Origin: Acidiflorens sp963841945
GTDB lineage: Bacteria; Acidobacteriota; Terriglobia; Terriglobales; Acidobacteriaceae
Assembly: GCA_963841945.1 (NCBI GenBank)
Contig: CAWJFC010000028.1
Span: 124,001 to 188,000 of the forward strand
Reading direction: 5' to 3'
Length of the DNA: 64,000 bases
This document shows, in pieces, positions 26,599 to 35,586 of the stretch (position 1 is its first letter; every line of letters begins with the position of its first letter). Below the pieces are notes generated by a model, which saw only the letters and a list, made by a program, of their open reading frames with translations, had not been told where the DNA came from and made no database searches. The translations under genes and the position numbers were made by a program.

Positions 26599-27966
26599 CT
26601 ATGATTCTTCGCTATCTTCGATCCCGATTTTCGAAAGCCGATAGCGCAACGCATTGCGCGAAAGTCCCAAGAGTCGCGCCGCCTGAGACTTGTTTCCCGC
26701 CGCGCGCTTCAGAGCCTCGCGAATCATCTCGTCTTCCCACTGATCCAGAGTCATGCCTTCCGGCAGGAAGCGCTCGCTCGCTGCGCCGCTGCCGCGATGA
26801 CGTGGAACATCCAGTTGAATGTCATCGGCTTTCAATTCTGGTCCGGCCGCGAGCGCGCACCCGCGTTCGATCACGTTCTGCAACTCGCGCACATTGCCCG
26901 GCCAATAATGCCCCATCAAGATCTGCATCGCGGCCGGCGCGATTCCGCGCAGTTGCCTTCCCGAGTCTTTCGCAAAGCGGGCCAGAAATAGATTTGCGAG
27001 ATCGGGAATATCTTCCTTTCGCTCGCGCAATGGCGCAATGTCGATCGGCACGACGTTAAGGCGATAGTAAAGGTCCTCGCGAAATGTTCCTTGCTCCAGC
27101 GCGGCGCGCAGATCGCGATTGGTAGCGGCCAGCAAGCGAACGTCGACCTTCAGGGTTCGCGTGCCGCCCAACCGCTCGAACTCGCGCTCCTGGAGCACGC
27201 GGAGAAGCTTCACCTGAGTGGCTGCAGGCACATCGCCGATTTCGTCAAGAAACAATGTGCCTTTGTCGGCAAGCTCGAACTTCCCCGGCTTGCTCGTAAT
27301 CGCTCCGGTGAAAGCTCCTCTCTCGTAGCCGAACAACTCGCTCTCCAGCAAGTTCTCGGGAATCGCCGTGCTGTTGATCTTGACGAACGGTCCCGCAGCG
27401 CGGCGCGACTTCTCATGGATCGCGCGCGCAATCAAATCTTTTCCCACCCCGCTCTCGCCGCCGAGAAGCACGGTGGAATTGGTGGGCGCGACGCGCTCGA
27501 CGGTGGCCAGGACCTCCTGCATTTTAGGGCTGCGGGCGACGATGTTGGGATGGCTGTACCTCTGGCCGAGGGCCTCGCGGAGAGAACGATTCTCTTCCTG
27601 AAGGCGCGAATGGTCGAGTTCCTTGCGCACGACCATGCGCATCTCTTCGAGCGAAAAGGGCTTGAGGACGTAGTCGCTGGCGCCTGCCTTCATGGCCTCG
27701 ACGGCGGTTTCGACGGAGCCGAAGGCGGTCATGACGACGATGGGCAGTGCGGGATTTTGCTGCTTAGCGCGTTGCAGAAATTCGAGCCCGGTCATGCCGG
27801 GAAGCTTGAGGTCGGTGAGGACGAGGTGGACGGGCTCGGAGGCGAGCAGCTTGACGCCGGTTTCGGCGTCACCGGCGGAGAGCGTTTTGAAGCCGACCTC
27901 GCCGAGATTGAGTTCGAGGAGACGGCGCATTTTAGCTTCGTCTTCGATGATCAGGATGGTTGGCAT
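26599..27966 (-). CDS. Sigma-54-dependent response regulator (NtrC family)
   Basis: The product has 455 residues in the order receiver, AAA+, Fis-type HTH. The receiver phospho-acceptor is Asp52 in LVLTDLKLPGMTG. The AAA+ domain has Walker A GESGVGKD near 170, the sigma-54 contact loop GAFTGA near 220, Walker B GTLFLDEIG, and a C-terminal GHYWPGNVRELQNVIERG. The DNA-binding end has AARLLGLSRNALRYRLSKI. It would activate sigma-54 promoters when phosphorylated by the histidine kinase encoded 133 bp upstream. The signal is unknown; glnB-glnD lies next door but divergently, so a nitrogen role is possible and unproved. Confidence 0.95.
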   Translation of the reverse strand: MPTILIIEDEAKMRRLLELNLGEVGFKTLSAGDAETGVKLLASEPVHLVLTDLKLPGMTGLEFLQRAKQQNPALPIVVMTAFGSVETAVEAMKAGASDYVLKPFSLEEMRMVVRKELDHSRLQEENRSLREALGQRYSHPNIVARSPKMQEVLATVERVAPTNSTVLLGGESGVGKDLIARAIHEKSRRAAGPFVKINSTAIPENLLESELFGYERGAFTGAITSKPGKFELADKGTLFLDEIGDVPAATQVKLLRVLQEREFERLGGTRTLKVDVRLLAATNRDLRAALEQGTFREDLYYRLNVVPIDIAPLRERKEDIPDLANLFLARFAKDSGRQLRGIAPAAMQILMGHYWPGNVRELQNVIERGCALAAGPELKADDIQLDVPRHRGSGAASERFLPEGMTLDQWEDEMIREALKRAAGNKSQAARLLGLSRNALRYRLSKIGIEDSEES

Positions 27967-28090
27967 TTTGGTCGTTCGTCGTTCGTCGTCAATCGTTGGT
28001 TGTCAGTCGTTGGTCGCTTGTCGTTCGCCTTGGGGCTCGGTCGCTCGTCTTTGGTCGTTTATCGTTCGTGCTTCGGTTATCGAATGCGAT
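27967..28090. repeat. Degenerate GTCGTTC heptamer tract between the kinase and regulator genes
   Basis: The tract carries many copies of GTCGTTC, GTCGTTG and GTCGCTT-like heptamers, e.g. GTCGTTCGTCGTTCG at 27971-27985. The same motif in the same strand sense is inserted in the selD coding region (about 54557-54630). Confidence 0.7.
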
Positions 28091-28099
28091 TTTTTTACC

Positions 28100-29530
28100 C
28101 TACTGTACGGTTGCTGTTTTTAGTGGTTGTGGTTCGTTGGCCTCCGCTAAGGGGAAGAAGAGAGTGAAATTTGCACCGCGTTGAGGGCCGCTTTCCACGT
28201 GAATCGATCCGCCGTGGCCGTCCAGAATCTTGGAGACGATTGAAAGGCCGAGTCCTACCCCTGTCTTCTTGGTGGTGACGAAGGGATTGAAAATCTCCTC
28301 GCGCAGTTTATCGGGGACGCCGGGGCCGGTATCGGACAGAATAATCTGCACGCCATCCCGGCCCTTGCTGGAAGCGAGGCTGGCTTTGACTCGCAGTGTG
28401 CCGCCGTCTTCTTCCATGGCCTCGTAGGCATTCTGAACCAGATTCAGGAAGGCCTGCTCGCACAGGCTTTCGTCGAGCGGAACCTGGGGCAGAGCGCCGG
28501 AGTAGTCGCGCTCGACATGGACCGGTTTGCCCTTCCATCGATGGGCGACGATCTCGAGGGCGCGTTCCAGCACGACTGTGACATTGCCCGGCTCCAACTG
28601 GGCATGCAGAGGGCGGGCAAAGTCGAGGAATTCAGTGACCAGAGCACTCAGGCGATTCACCTCGGTGGAAATGTAACCCGCGAGTTCGCGGGATAACTCG
28701 TCGGAGGCCTGAAGTTTTTGCGAGAGCATCTCGGCGGAGCCTTTGATGACGCCGAGGGGATTGCGAATCTCATGGGCGAGTCCGGCGGAAAGCTGGCCGA
28801 GAGCGGCGAGGCGCTCGGAGCGGCGAGCCTCAGCCTGAGCCTGCTCGAGGCGATGGTTGGTTTCGGCGAGGCGCTCGGCGAGTTCGCGGTAGAGCTCGGT
28901 CTGATGGCGGCTTTGTTGCGAAAAGCGATTGACGACCATGGCGGCAAGGAAGAAGAACATGATGCGCAGGATGAGGAAGCCGATGGCTTCGCCGGTGACC
29001 TCGTACTCCTGCATGGCGGGATAGAGGTAGGAGCAGTAGGCGGCGGAGGCGAGCAGTGTCCAGAGAAGCGTCAGCCAGGTGGAGCAATAGAGGGCGGCGG
29101 TGACGACGGGGAGGAAGTAGATGGGCCAATAGCTGCTGTTGATGCCGGGTTCGCCGGTGTGGTCGATGAGAATGGTGGCAAGAAGGATTTTGAGGAGGAT
29201 GACGTAGACGACGCCGCGGGAGCCGAGGCGGGTGACCATGCGGGATTCGAGCAACTGGACGATGCCGATGGCGAGCAGGATGATCTGCTTGTGCCATTCG
29301 AGTTCTGGAGGAAGAGCGGCGAGGCCGCCGAGGAAGACGAGCCAGATGGTGAGCCAGATGGCGTCCTGGCGGCTGAAGCGCCGGGAATCGGGATCGAAGA
29401 TGAGGGGAGCGGAATCCACGCAGCCTCCATCCAAACGCAGAAAGGGCGGTGGCGTCAATCGGGGGCGGGGATGGGATGAGGGTGGGAGCCGGATAGAGGT
29501 GACGTTTGTCTGCGACATAAGCATTTCCAA
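28100..29530 (-). CDS. Membrane sensor histidine kinase (NtrB-like partner of the sigma-54 regulator)
   Basis: The product has up to 476 residues; the start may be ATG 29530 or an in-frame Met shortly after (MSQTNV). The N-terminal ~50 residues are Pro-rich and cytoplasmic, then about six membrane spans between 58 and 200 with no periplasmic sensor domain. A coiled coil (208-240) leads to HisKA with His253 in LAHEIRNPLG, then HATPase with an N box (QNAYEAM), G1 DTGPGVP and G2 GVGLGLSIV. The lack of an extracytoplasmic domain suggests membrane-state or intramembrane sensing. It precedes the response regulator in the same direction. Confidence 0.93.
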   Translation of the reverse strand: MEMLMSQTNVTSIRLPPSSHPRPRLTPPPFLRLDGGCVDSAPLIFDPDSRRFSRQDAIWLTIWLVFLGGLAALPPELEWHKQIILLAIGIVQLLESRMVTRLGSRGVVYVILLKILLATILIDHTGEPGINSSYWPIYFLPVVTAALYCSTWLTLLWTLLASAAYCSYLYPAMQEYEVTGEAIGFLILRIMFFFLAAMVVNRFSQQSRHQTELYRELAERLAETNHRLEQAQAEARRSERLAALGQLSAGLAHEIRNPLGVIKGSAEMLSQKLQASDELSRELAGYISTEVNRLSALVTEFLDFARPLHAQLEPGNVTVVLERALEIVAHRWKGKPVHVERDYSGALPQVPLDESLCEQAFLNLVQNAYEAMEEDGGTLRVKASLASSKGRDGVQIILSDTGPGVPDKLREEIFNPFVTTKKTGVGLGLSIVSKILDGHGGSIHVESGPQRGANFTLFFPLAEANEPQPLKTATVQ

Positions 29531-29699
29531 TCAGGAAGATAAATAGTTTCGATTTCCGAAAGGGCAAAGGCGGGGCTACTGTTATGTTGCGAAATGTGGG
29601 AAGAAAGAGTGAGCACTCGCGAGTGCGTGAAGCGGATAGTATGGGGAATCGGCTGGGTAGCCGGTGGGGCGGAACGACGGAAAACAGAAGCTGGAAACC

Positions 29700-30038
29700 A
29701 TGACAAAGATCGAAGCGATTATTCAAATCTCGAAGCTGGACGCGGTGAAGGATGCGTTGCACGAGGTCGGCGTGGAAGGCATCACGGTATTCGAGGCGCG
29801 AGGCCACGGGCGGCAGAAGGGCCACACCGAGTTTTACCGGGGCCGGGAATACACGGTGGATCTGATCCCGAAGGCGAAGCTGGAGATCGTGGTGACTGAC
29901 GAAATGGTGGAGAAGGTGGAGCAGGCGATCATTGGCGCGGCGCGGACGGGGAAGATTGGCGACGGGAAGATTTTCCGGTCGCGGGTGGACGAGGTGATTC
30001 GCATTCGGAATGGCGACCGCGGAGAGAGCGCGTTGTAG
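29700..30038 (+). CDS. glnB: Nitrogen regulatory protein P-II
   Basis: The product has 112 residues from ATG 29700; an upstream in-frame GTG/ATG would add 12 unsupported residues. The N-terminus MTKIEAIIQISKLDAVKDAL is typical. The T loop contains the uridylylation site Tyr51 in RGREYTVDLIPK at exactly the canonical number, and the B loop is TGKIGDGKIF. It forms a trimer sensing 2-oxoglutarate and ATP/ADP. The gene for its uridylyltransferase follows 89 bp downstream, so the pair can act as a PII modification module. No amtB or glnA is in the window. Confidence 0.95.
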   Translation: MTKIEAIIQISKLDAVKDALHEVGVEGITVFEARGHGRQKGHTEFYRGREYTVDLIPKAKLEIVVTDEMVEKVEQAIIGAARTGKIGDGKIFRSRVDEVIRIRNGDRGESAL

Positions 30039-30127
30039 GAGCGGCCGCGAAGCCGGGTATCGGGCGAAGCGCGGCCTCCCTCCCGCGCTGCAATTTTGCC
30101 GCACTCGAATTTCCGCACTCGAAGGGC

Positions 30128-32746
30128 GTGATGGGGATCAGCACCGTGGCCACCGTAAGCAGCGAGTTGCGCGATTGGTACGCGAGCGAGTCCGCGGCGA
30201 TCGAGCAGCGATTCTCGGCCAGCGGTGACGGGCGGGCGGCGATTGGCGAACGGACGGCGCTGGTCGACGCGATTGTGCTGCGGCTGTGGAGCGAAGTAGT
30301 TTCCGCCGATCCAAAAAAGCCGAAGAACCTTGCGCTGGTCGCGACGGGGGGCTACGGCCGCGGCTGGCTTTTTCCTCACTCGGATATCGACCTGCTTTTT
30401 CTGCACGCGGAGAGCGGGGGCGAGATGGAATTCAAAGATTCCATCCGGCGCTTCTCGCAGGAGTTGTGGGACCTGCGGATGAAGCTGAGTCCGGCTACGC
30501 GCAGCCTGGGGGAGTGCGAGCGGCTGGATCCGAACAATGTGGAATTCTCCATCTCGCTGTTGGACTGCCGCTACCTGGCGGGCGATCGCGAGCTGTTTGA
30601 ACGGCTGAGGGAGAAATCGATTCCGCGGCTGGTGACGCGGGAATGCCACGCGCTGATCGAGAATCTTGGGGAGATCACGCGCTCGCGGCATCACAAGTTC
30701 GGCAACACGGTATTTCATCTTGAGCCGAACGTCAAAGATGGGCCGGGCGGGCTGCGCGACTATAACGTGGCGTGCTGGCTGGCGCTGATCTCGGCGATGG
30801 AGAAGCTGAAGATGTGGCCCGAGCCGGGGAACTTATTGCCGGTCTCGTCGCGGCGGGCGCTCGAAGCGGCGCTTGATTTCCAGACGTCGGTGCGGTGTTT
30901 TTTGCATTACCGCCATGGGCGGCACGACAACACGCTGAGCTGGGAGGCACAGGACGAGGCCGCGGCGCGGAGGATCGGTGCGCCCGAGGCGGAGGTGCTG
31001 AGCGCGGCGGAGTGGATGCGGATTTACTTTGGGCACGTGCGCGGGGTGCATCGCGTGTGCAACCAACTGCTGGAGGAAATTCCGGCGGCGTGGTCGTCGC
31101 TGTACCGGCAATTTCAGGGCTGGCGAACGAAGATTCCGAGTGCGGATTTTTCGGTGGTGGACGGGCTGATTTTTCTACAGCAGCCGAGCGCGTTGCAGGA
31201 TCCGGAAAAGCTGCTGAGCCTGTTTCATTTTATGTCCGAGCACGGGCTGAAGCTGAGCACGACCACGGAATACAAGGTGGAACAGGCGCTGCCGGCGCTG
31301 GCAGCCACGCCGCCGCGCGGGGGCGAGTTGTGGCTCTATCTGCAGGAGACGCTGGTACAACCGAACGCGGCCGACGCGCTGCGGGCGATGAACGCCCTGC
31401 GGCTGCTGACGCTGCTTTTGCCCGAACTGAAGGGAATTGAAGCGCTGGTAGTGCGGGACTTTTACCATCGCTATACGGTCGATGAGCATTCTTTTCTGGC
31501 GATCGAAAATCTGCATCGACTGAAGGAATCGAAATCGGAGTGGGACCAGCGTTTTGCCGGATTGCTGGCAGAACTCGAGCAGCCGGAGCTGTTGTATCTG
31601 AGCCTGCTGCTCCATGATTCGGGCAAAAGCGCGGCGACGGATAATCACGTTGAGGTGAGCCTGGAACTGGCGGACTCGTGCTGCGAGCGGCTTGATCTGG
31701 ACGCGGCGGATGGCGAAATGGTGCGGTATCTGGTGGCGAGTCACCTGGAAATGTCAGCGGCGATGCGGCGGGATGTGTTCGATCCCGCGAATGTGAAGTT
31801 ATTTGCGGAGAAGGTGGGCGCGCCGGAACGGCTGAAGATGCTTTGCCTGATGACATACGCGGACATCAAGGCGGTGAACCCCGAGGCGTTGACGCCGTGG
31901 AAAGCGGACAACTTGTGGCAGCTTTACATAGCGAGCGCGAATTATCTGAGCCGGAGCGCGGATGAACGGGTGCGGACAAGCGCGGGCGATGGCGCGGGGG
32001 CAGGGGCGAATCTGGCGCATCTGCATTCGCTGGCGGCGGTCGCGGGAAAGAAGATCAACAATTTTCTGGAAGGGCTGCCGCAGCGTTATCTGAGAATTCA
32101 TGGCGCGAGCGACGTGCTTGCGCACACGGAGATGGCGTCGCGGCTGGGGCAGGGCGGCGTGGAGTGCAGCCTGAAGCAGGTGAGGCACTGGTACGAGTTG
32201 ACGCTGATCACGACAGACCGGCCGTTTCTTTTCGCCTCGGTTTCGGGGGCGTTGGCCGCGTGGGGCATGAACATCGTGAAGGCGAATGCGTTCTCGAATG
32301 CGGCGGGCGTGGTGGTGGACACTTTCTATTTCACCGACCGTTTTCGCACGCTGGAAATGAACGTTCAGGAATGGGACCGGCTGAAGAAGAGCATCGCATC
32401 GGTGATCAAAGGTGATGCCGACCTGGCGCGGATGCTGCGTGACCGGATGAAATCGGAGAAGACGAACGGGACGAAGGTGAAGATCGCGACACAGATTGAA
32501 TTTGACGATCAATCGTCAGCGCACAGCACGCTGGTGCAGGTGATCACGCAGGATCGAGTAGGGCTTCTCTACCGCATGTGCTCAGTGATGTCGCAGCACG
32601 ACTGCAACATCGAGATCGCGCTGATTGAAACGGAGGGACAGATGGCGATCGACGTGTTTTATCTGACGTCGGGGGGCGCGAAGCTGCGCGCCGAGATCCA
32701 GGACGCGCTGAGAAAGTCGCTGGAGGGAGAACTAGCGGCGCAGTAG
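30128..32746 (+). CDS. glnD: [Protein-PII] uridylyltransferase / uridylyl-removing enzyme
   Basis: The product has 872 residues in the standard GlnD order. The nucleotidyltransferase motif GGYGRGW...SDIDLLFL is at 74-92 (Asp86, Asp88). A central helical region is followed by an HD domain with LLHDSGK near 495 for de-uridylylation. Two C-terminal ACT domains begin near 687 (LTLITTDRPFLFASVSGALA) and 800 (VQVITQDRVGLLYRMCSVMS). It senses glutamine through the ACT domains and modifies PII, encoded just upstream. The first codon may be GTG 30128 or ATG 30131. Confidence 0.97.
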   Translation: MMGISTVATVSSELRDWYASESAAIEQRFSASGDGRAAIGERTALVDAIVLRLWSEVVSADPKKPKNLALVATGGYGRGWLFPHSDIDLLFLHAESGGEMEFKDSIRRFSQELWDLRMKLSPATRSLGECERLDPNNVEFSISLLDCRYLAGDRELFERLREKSIPRLVTRECHALIENLGEITRSRHHKFGNTVFHLEPNVKDGPGGLRDYNVACWLALISAMEKLKMWPEPGNLLPVSSRRALEAALDFQTSVRCFLHYRHGRHDNTLSWEAQDEAAARRIGAPEAEVLSAAEWMRIYFGHVRGVHRVCNQLLEEIPAAWSSLYRQFQGWRTKIPSADFSVVDGLIFLQQPSALQDPEKLLSLFHFMSEHGLKLSTTTEYKVEQALPALAATPPRGGELWLYLQETLVQPNAADALRAMNALRLLTLLLPELKGIEALVVRDFYHRYTVDEHSFLAIENLHRLKESKSEWDQRFAGLLAELEQPELLYLSLLLHDSGKSAATDNHVEVSLELADSCCERLDLDAADGEMVRYLVASHLEMSAAMRRDVFDPANVKLFAEKVGAPERLKMLCLMTYADIKAVNPEALTPWKADNLWQLYIASANYLSRSADERVRTSAGDGAGAGANLAHLHSLAAVAGKKINNFLEGLPQRYLRIHGASDVLAHTEMASRLGQGGVECSLKQVRHWYELTLITTDRPFLFASVSGALAAWGMNIVKANAFSNAAGVVVDTFYFTDRFRTLEMNVQEWDRLKKSIASVIKGDADLARMLRDRMKSEKTNGTKVKIATQIEFDDQSSAHSTLVQVITQDRVGLLYRMCSVMSQHDCNIEIALIETEGQMAIDVFYLTSGGAKLRAEIQDALRKSLEGELAAQ

Positions 32747-32828
32747 CATCTGGCCGTGCCACTGTACCCGGTGTTCAATTCCCGGGCATTCTGTTCGTTC
32801 TAGAAGCAGCACGGCGCTGAATGACGGC

Positions 32829-34103
32829 TCAGCTCTGACCAGTCCCGTAATATCCCTCACGCGTCTGCACGACCATGTCTTTTTTCTTGACCTGCAAAAC
32901 GACGTGGTGATAGCCCTCGCCAGCAGCATCTTTGTCGGGGGTAAAGCCGAGGCTGTATTGGGTGCGCAGTTCATCGGAGATACTGGTGTAGGCGTCGCCG
33001 ACTAACTGTTTTTTTGAGACCTCGAAGAAACGGCCCCCAGTTTGTTTAGAGATGCGCTCGAGGATTTTCTTTCCATCGACATGCTTTTCTTCGGAGCGAG
33101 GCTGACCACCGCCGCGCCGTCCACCGCCACCGGGATAGCCGCCGCCGCCACCGGGCCAACCGCCACCACCGCCGGGATAGGGTCCGCCGCCACCGGGATA
33201 GCCGCCACCGCGTCCCGGAGAGCCATTGTTATTCTCGCGCTCATGGCGCTCTTCCTGGCCTCTGAAATAGATCGCGTACACGATCGTCTCGGAGCGCTGG
33301 GCGGCTTCAATCGCGCTTTCGAGGGTGGTCTTGCTGCCGCGATCGACGCCGTCGGAGAGGATGATGAGCGCCTTCCGTCCCTTCTGGTTCTTCATCAATT
33401 CATTGGAGGCGAGGTAAATGGAGTCATAGAGCTGGGTTCCGCCGTGGCGACGGCTCGAACCGGAGCGGGAATCGTCGGTGTTGGGATCGTTTGAGCGCTG
33501 CTGTTCGGGGTCGGCCGTTCTGAGCAAATCGAGCGCGGACTGGAGCTTTTCGCGGCTGTGGGTGAGGTCCTGGAGCAGTTCGACCTCGTGATCGAAATGA
33601 AGGAGGAACGCTTTGTCTTTATCTTGTGTGAGCATCTGATCGAAAAAACTGCGGCTGGCGTTACGCTCCTGATCGAGAGCTTCGCGCTGGCTGAAGCTGG
33701 TGTCGACGAGCAGGCCAAGGGTGAGCGGCAGGTTCGTGTCGAGCGAGAAATACTTGATGGGCTGCGGACGGCCATTTTCCTGGAGGGTGAAGTCATCCTT
33801 GGTGAGGTCTTTAACGATTGCGCCGTGTTTGTCGCGAACAGTGACAGGCAGGGCGACTACGTTGACGTCGACGGCGATTGTAGAGACGGAGTCCTTATTT
33901 TGATTTTGTGAATCGGCAGCCGACGGGGGTTTGGCACCGCCGGTGACGGGTTTCGCGGCACCGTTAGCCTGAGCCTGTGCGGTGTTCTGCGTGGCTTGCC
34001 CAAAGCCGGGCGGAACAGCCAGGATAAAGCTCAGGGTGAAGACGAGCGCACGAGTCGCAGCTTGACTCATGGGCCTGGATAACATCGCACGCTGCAAAGT
34101 CAT
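32829..34103 (-). CDS. Secreted VWA-domain protein (acidobacterial VWFA-related type)
   Basis: About 424 residues. ATG 34103 is favoured because GAGG lies upstream; ATG 34133 and 34118 come from a duplicated 15-nt repeat. A signal peptide ends near GFGQ. The VWA domain has the MIDAS start VDTSFS, the FFDQML region and LIILSDGVDRGSK. It precedes a Gly/Pro-rich stretch of GGGYPGGGG repeats. The C-terminus (QTGGRFFEVSKKQLVGDAYTSISDEL, TQYSLGFTP) follows the VWFA-related domain family abundant in Acidobacteria. It is likely periplasmic or on the surface, in protein interactions. Divergent from the DUF5666 gene. Confidence 0.88.
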   Translation of the reverse strand: MTLQRAMLSRPMSQAATRALVFTLSFILAVPPGFGQATQNTAQAQANGAAKPVTGGAKPPSAADSQNQNKDSVSTIAVDVNVVALPVTVRDKHGAIVKDLTKDDFTLQENGRPQPIKYFSLDTNLPLTLGLLVDTSFSQREALDQERNASRSFFDQMLTQDKDKAFLLHFDHEVELLQDLTHSREKLQSALDLLRTADPEQQRSNDPNTDDSRSGSSRRHGGTQLYDSIYLASNELMKNQKGRKALIILSDGVDRGSKTTLESAIEAAQRSETIVYAIYFRGQEERHERENNNGSPGRGGGYPGGGGPYPGGGGGWPGGGGGYPGGGGRRGGGQPRSEEKHVDGKKILERISKQTGGRFFEVSKKQLVGDAYTSISDELRTQYSLGFTPDKDAAGEGYHHVVLQVKKKDMVVQTREGYYGTGQS

Positions 34104-34110
34104 TATTGCC

Positions 34111-34140
34111 TCGAACATTCCTGCTTCGAACATTCCTGCC
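34111..34140. repeat. Duplicated 15-nt repeat at the VWA gene start
   Basis: TCGAACATTCCTGCT (34111-34125) is followed by TCGAACATTCCTGCC (34126-34140). It creates repeated in-frame Met codons and makes the start ambiguous. Confidence 0.7.
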
Positions 34141-34323
34141 CGTAACTAAAGTTCCTTGGGTGTCGCTGAAACGCCGCTAAAACATAGTACTCACAACTTA
34201 AGACAGTGGATGCGTGTGAAGCAAACAATAGTTGCCACTGGTCGCGTTAAGCAGGCGTGAAAGGCGGGTAAAACTTCGTAAAGGATCATTTGACGCGGGG
34301 TTCCGGATGCTACATTAAAAGTG

Positions 34324-35574
34324 ATGCCATCATTTTGTACTCATCATAGGTGGCGGGGAGCCGCGGTTTTGCTGGCTGTTCTCGCCGGAATCGTGTTTGC
34401 GGTTCATGAGGGCGCAGCCCAGGCCAAGCCCGACGGCGTCGTTAAAGCGGTGGGGACGATCAAGAGCGTGCAGAGTGGCGCAATCACGGTTGCGGCCGAG
34501 TCCGGCGGCGATGTGACGGCGACGCTCGCGGCGACCACGAAAATTTTGCGCGTGCCGCCGGGCGAAAAGGATCTGAAGAACGCGATCACGCTGCAAGCGC
34601 AGGATCTGCAACCAGGAGATCGAGTGCTGGTGCGCGGGCAGGGCTCGGCCGACGGAAGAACGATCGCGGCGCTCGCCGTGATTGTGATGAAGCAAGCGGA
34701 CGTCTCCGCACAGCACCAGCGGGAGAGCGAAGACTGGCAAAAACGCGGGGTCGGAGGGCTGGTTACAAGTGTTGATGCCGCAGCGGGTACGATCACGGTT
34801 TCATCGGGAGGGCTGGGCACAAGCCATAACGTGACGGTGCGGGTCGACAAGCACACGACCCTGCGACGTTACGCGCCGGGCTCGGTCAAGTTCGATGACG
34901 CGAAGGCAGCGCCGCTTGGGGAAATCAAGGTGGGCGACCAGCTTCGCGCGCGCGGCACACGCAGCGCCGATGGCAACGAGCTGACCGCCGAGGAGATTGT
35001 CTCGGGTTCATTTCGAAATATTGCCGGCACGATCACCGCGACCGACGCGGCCAGCAACACGATTACAGTTCACGATCTGATTGCCAAAGCCTCGGTGGTC
35101 GTCAAAATCGGCCCCGAATCGCAGATGAAGAAGCTGCCCGCGGAGATGGCGCAACGTATCGCCATGCGGCTGAAAGGCGGCGCAAACGGGGAACTCGCAC
35201 ACGGGAGTCCCGCACAAAGTTCGGCGAGCGCGAATTCAGTGCACGATAACGGCCCGGCGGGCTCGGGTCCAGCAGGTCACGAGCCAGCAGCGGGCGGACA
35301 ATCCGGCGGGGCGAATGGCAGCCAGGGGCACAATGGAGCGCCTGATGTGCAACGGATGGTGAGCCGGTTGCCGAACAGTTCGCTCGCCGACCTGCAAAAA
35401 GGCGAGGCGGTGATGATCGTGGCCGCGCCCGACGGGAATTCTGGAGAGGTCACCGCGATCACGCTACTGGCTGGTGTTGAACCAATCCTGACCGCGGCTC
35501 CGAGCCGTTCAGCTTCGCTGCTTTCGCCGTGGTCGCTGAACGCATCCGGCGGGGAGGGTGATTCAGCCCCGTAG
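34324..35574 (+). CDS. Secreted DUF5666-type protein
   Basis: About 416 residues from ATG 34324, directly after an in-frame GTG. A signal peptide covers about 1-33. The body has three repeats of a small OB-like beta unit with the pattern GTIxSVxxGxITV...TxxLRxxP...DLQPGDRVLVRGxGSADGRTIxA, typical of DUF5666. The middle copies begin VGGLVTSVDAAAGTITV and IAGTITATDAASNTITV. A Gly/Ser/His-rich linker (about 288-345) separates a final unit. Function unknown. Only 12 bp separate it from the downstream TonB-dependent receptor, so the two are probably co-transcribed. Confidence 0.8.
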   Translation: MPSFCTHHRWRGAAVLLAVLAGIVFAVHEGAAQAKPDGVVKAVGTIKSVQSGAITVAAESGGDVTATLAATTKILRVPPGEKDLKNAITLQAQDLQPGDRVLVRGQGSADGRTIAALAVIVMKQADVSAQHQRESEDWQKRGVGGLVTSVDAAAGTITVSSGGLGTSHNVTVRVDKHTTLRRYAPGSVKFDDAKAAPLGEIKVGDQLRARGTRSADGNELTAEEIVSGSFRNIAGTITATDAASNTITVHDLIAKASVVVKIGPESQMKKLPAEMAQRIAMRLKGGANGELAHGSPAQSSASANSVHDNGPAGSGPAGHEPAAGGQSGGANGSQGHNGAPDVQRMVSRLPNSSLADLQKGEAVMIVAAPDGNSGEVTAITLLAGVEPILTAAPSRSASLLSPWSLNASGGEGDSAP

Positions 35575-35586
35575 CGAATCCTTTTA

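Noticed and set aside
28830..30104. A 424-codon minus-strand frame across the kinase start and glnB
   Set aside because: Arg/Pro/His-rich sequence without domains, overlapping two clear genes in other frames.
33100..33240. Glycine-rich tract in the VWA gene as a collagen-like or separate repeat gene
   Set aside because: It is in frame inside the VWA protein as a linker; nothing indicates an independent gene.
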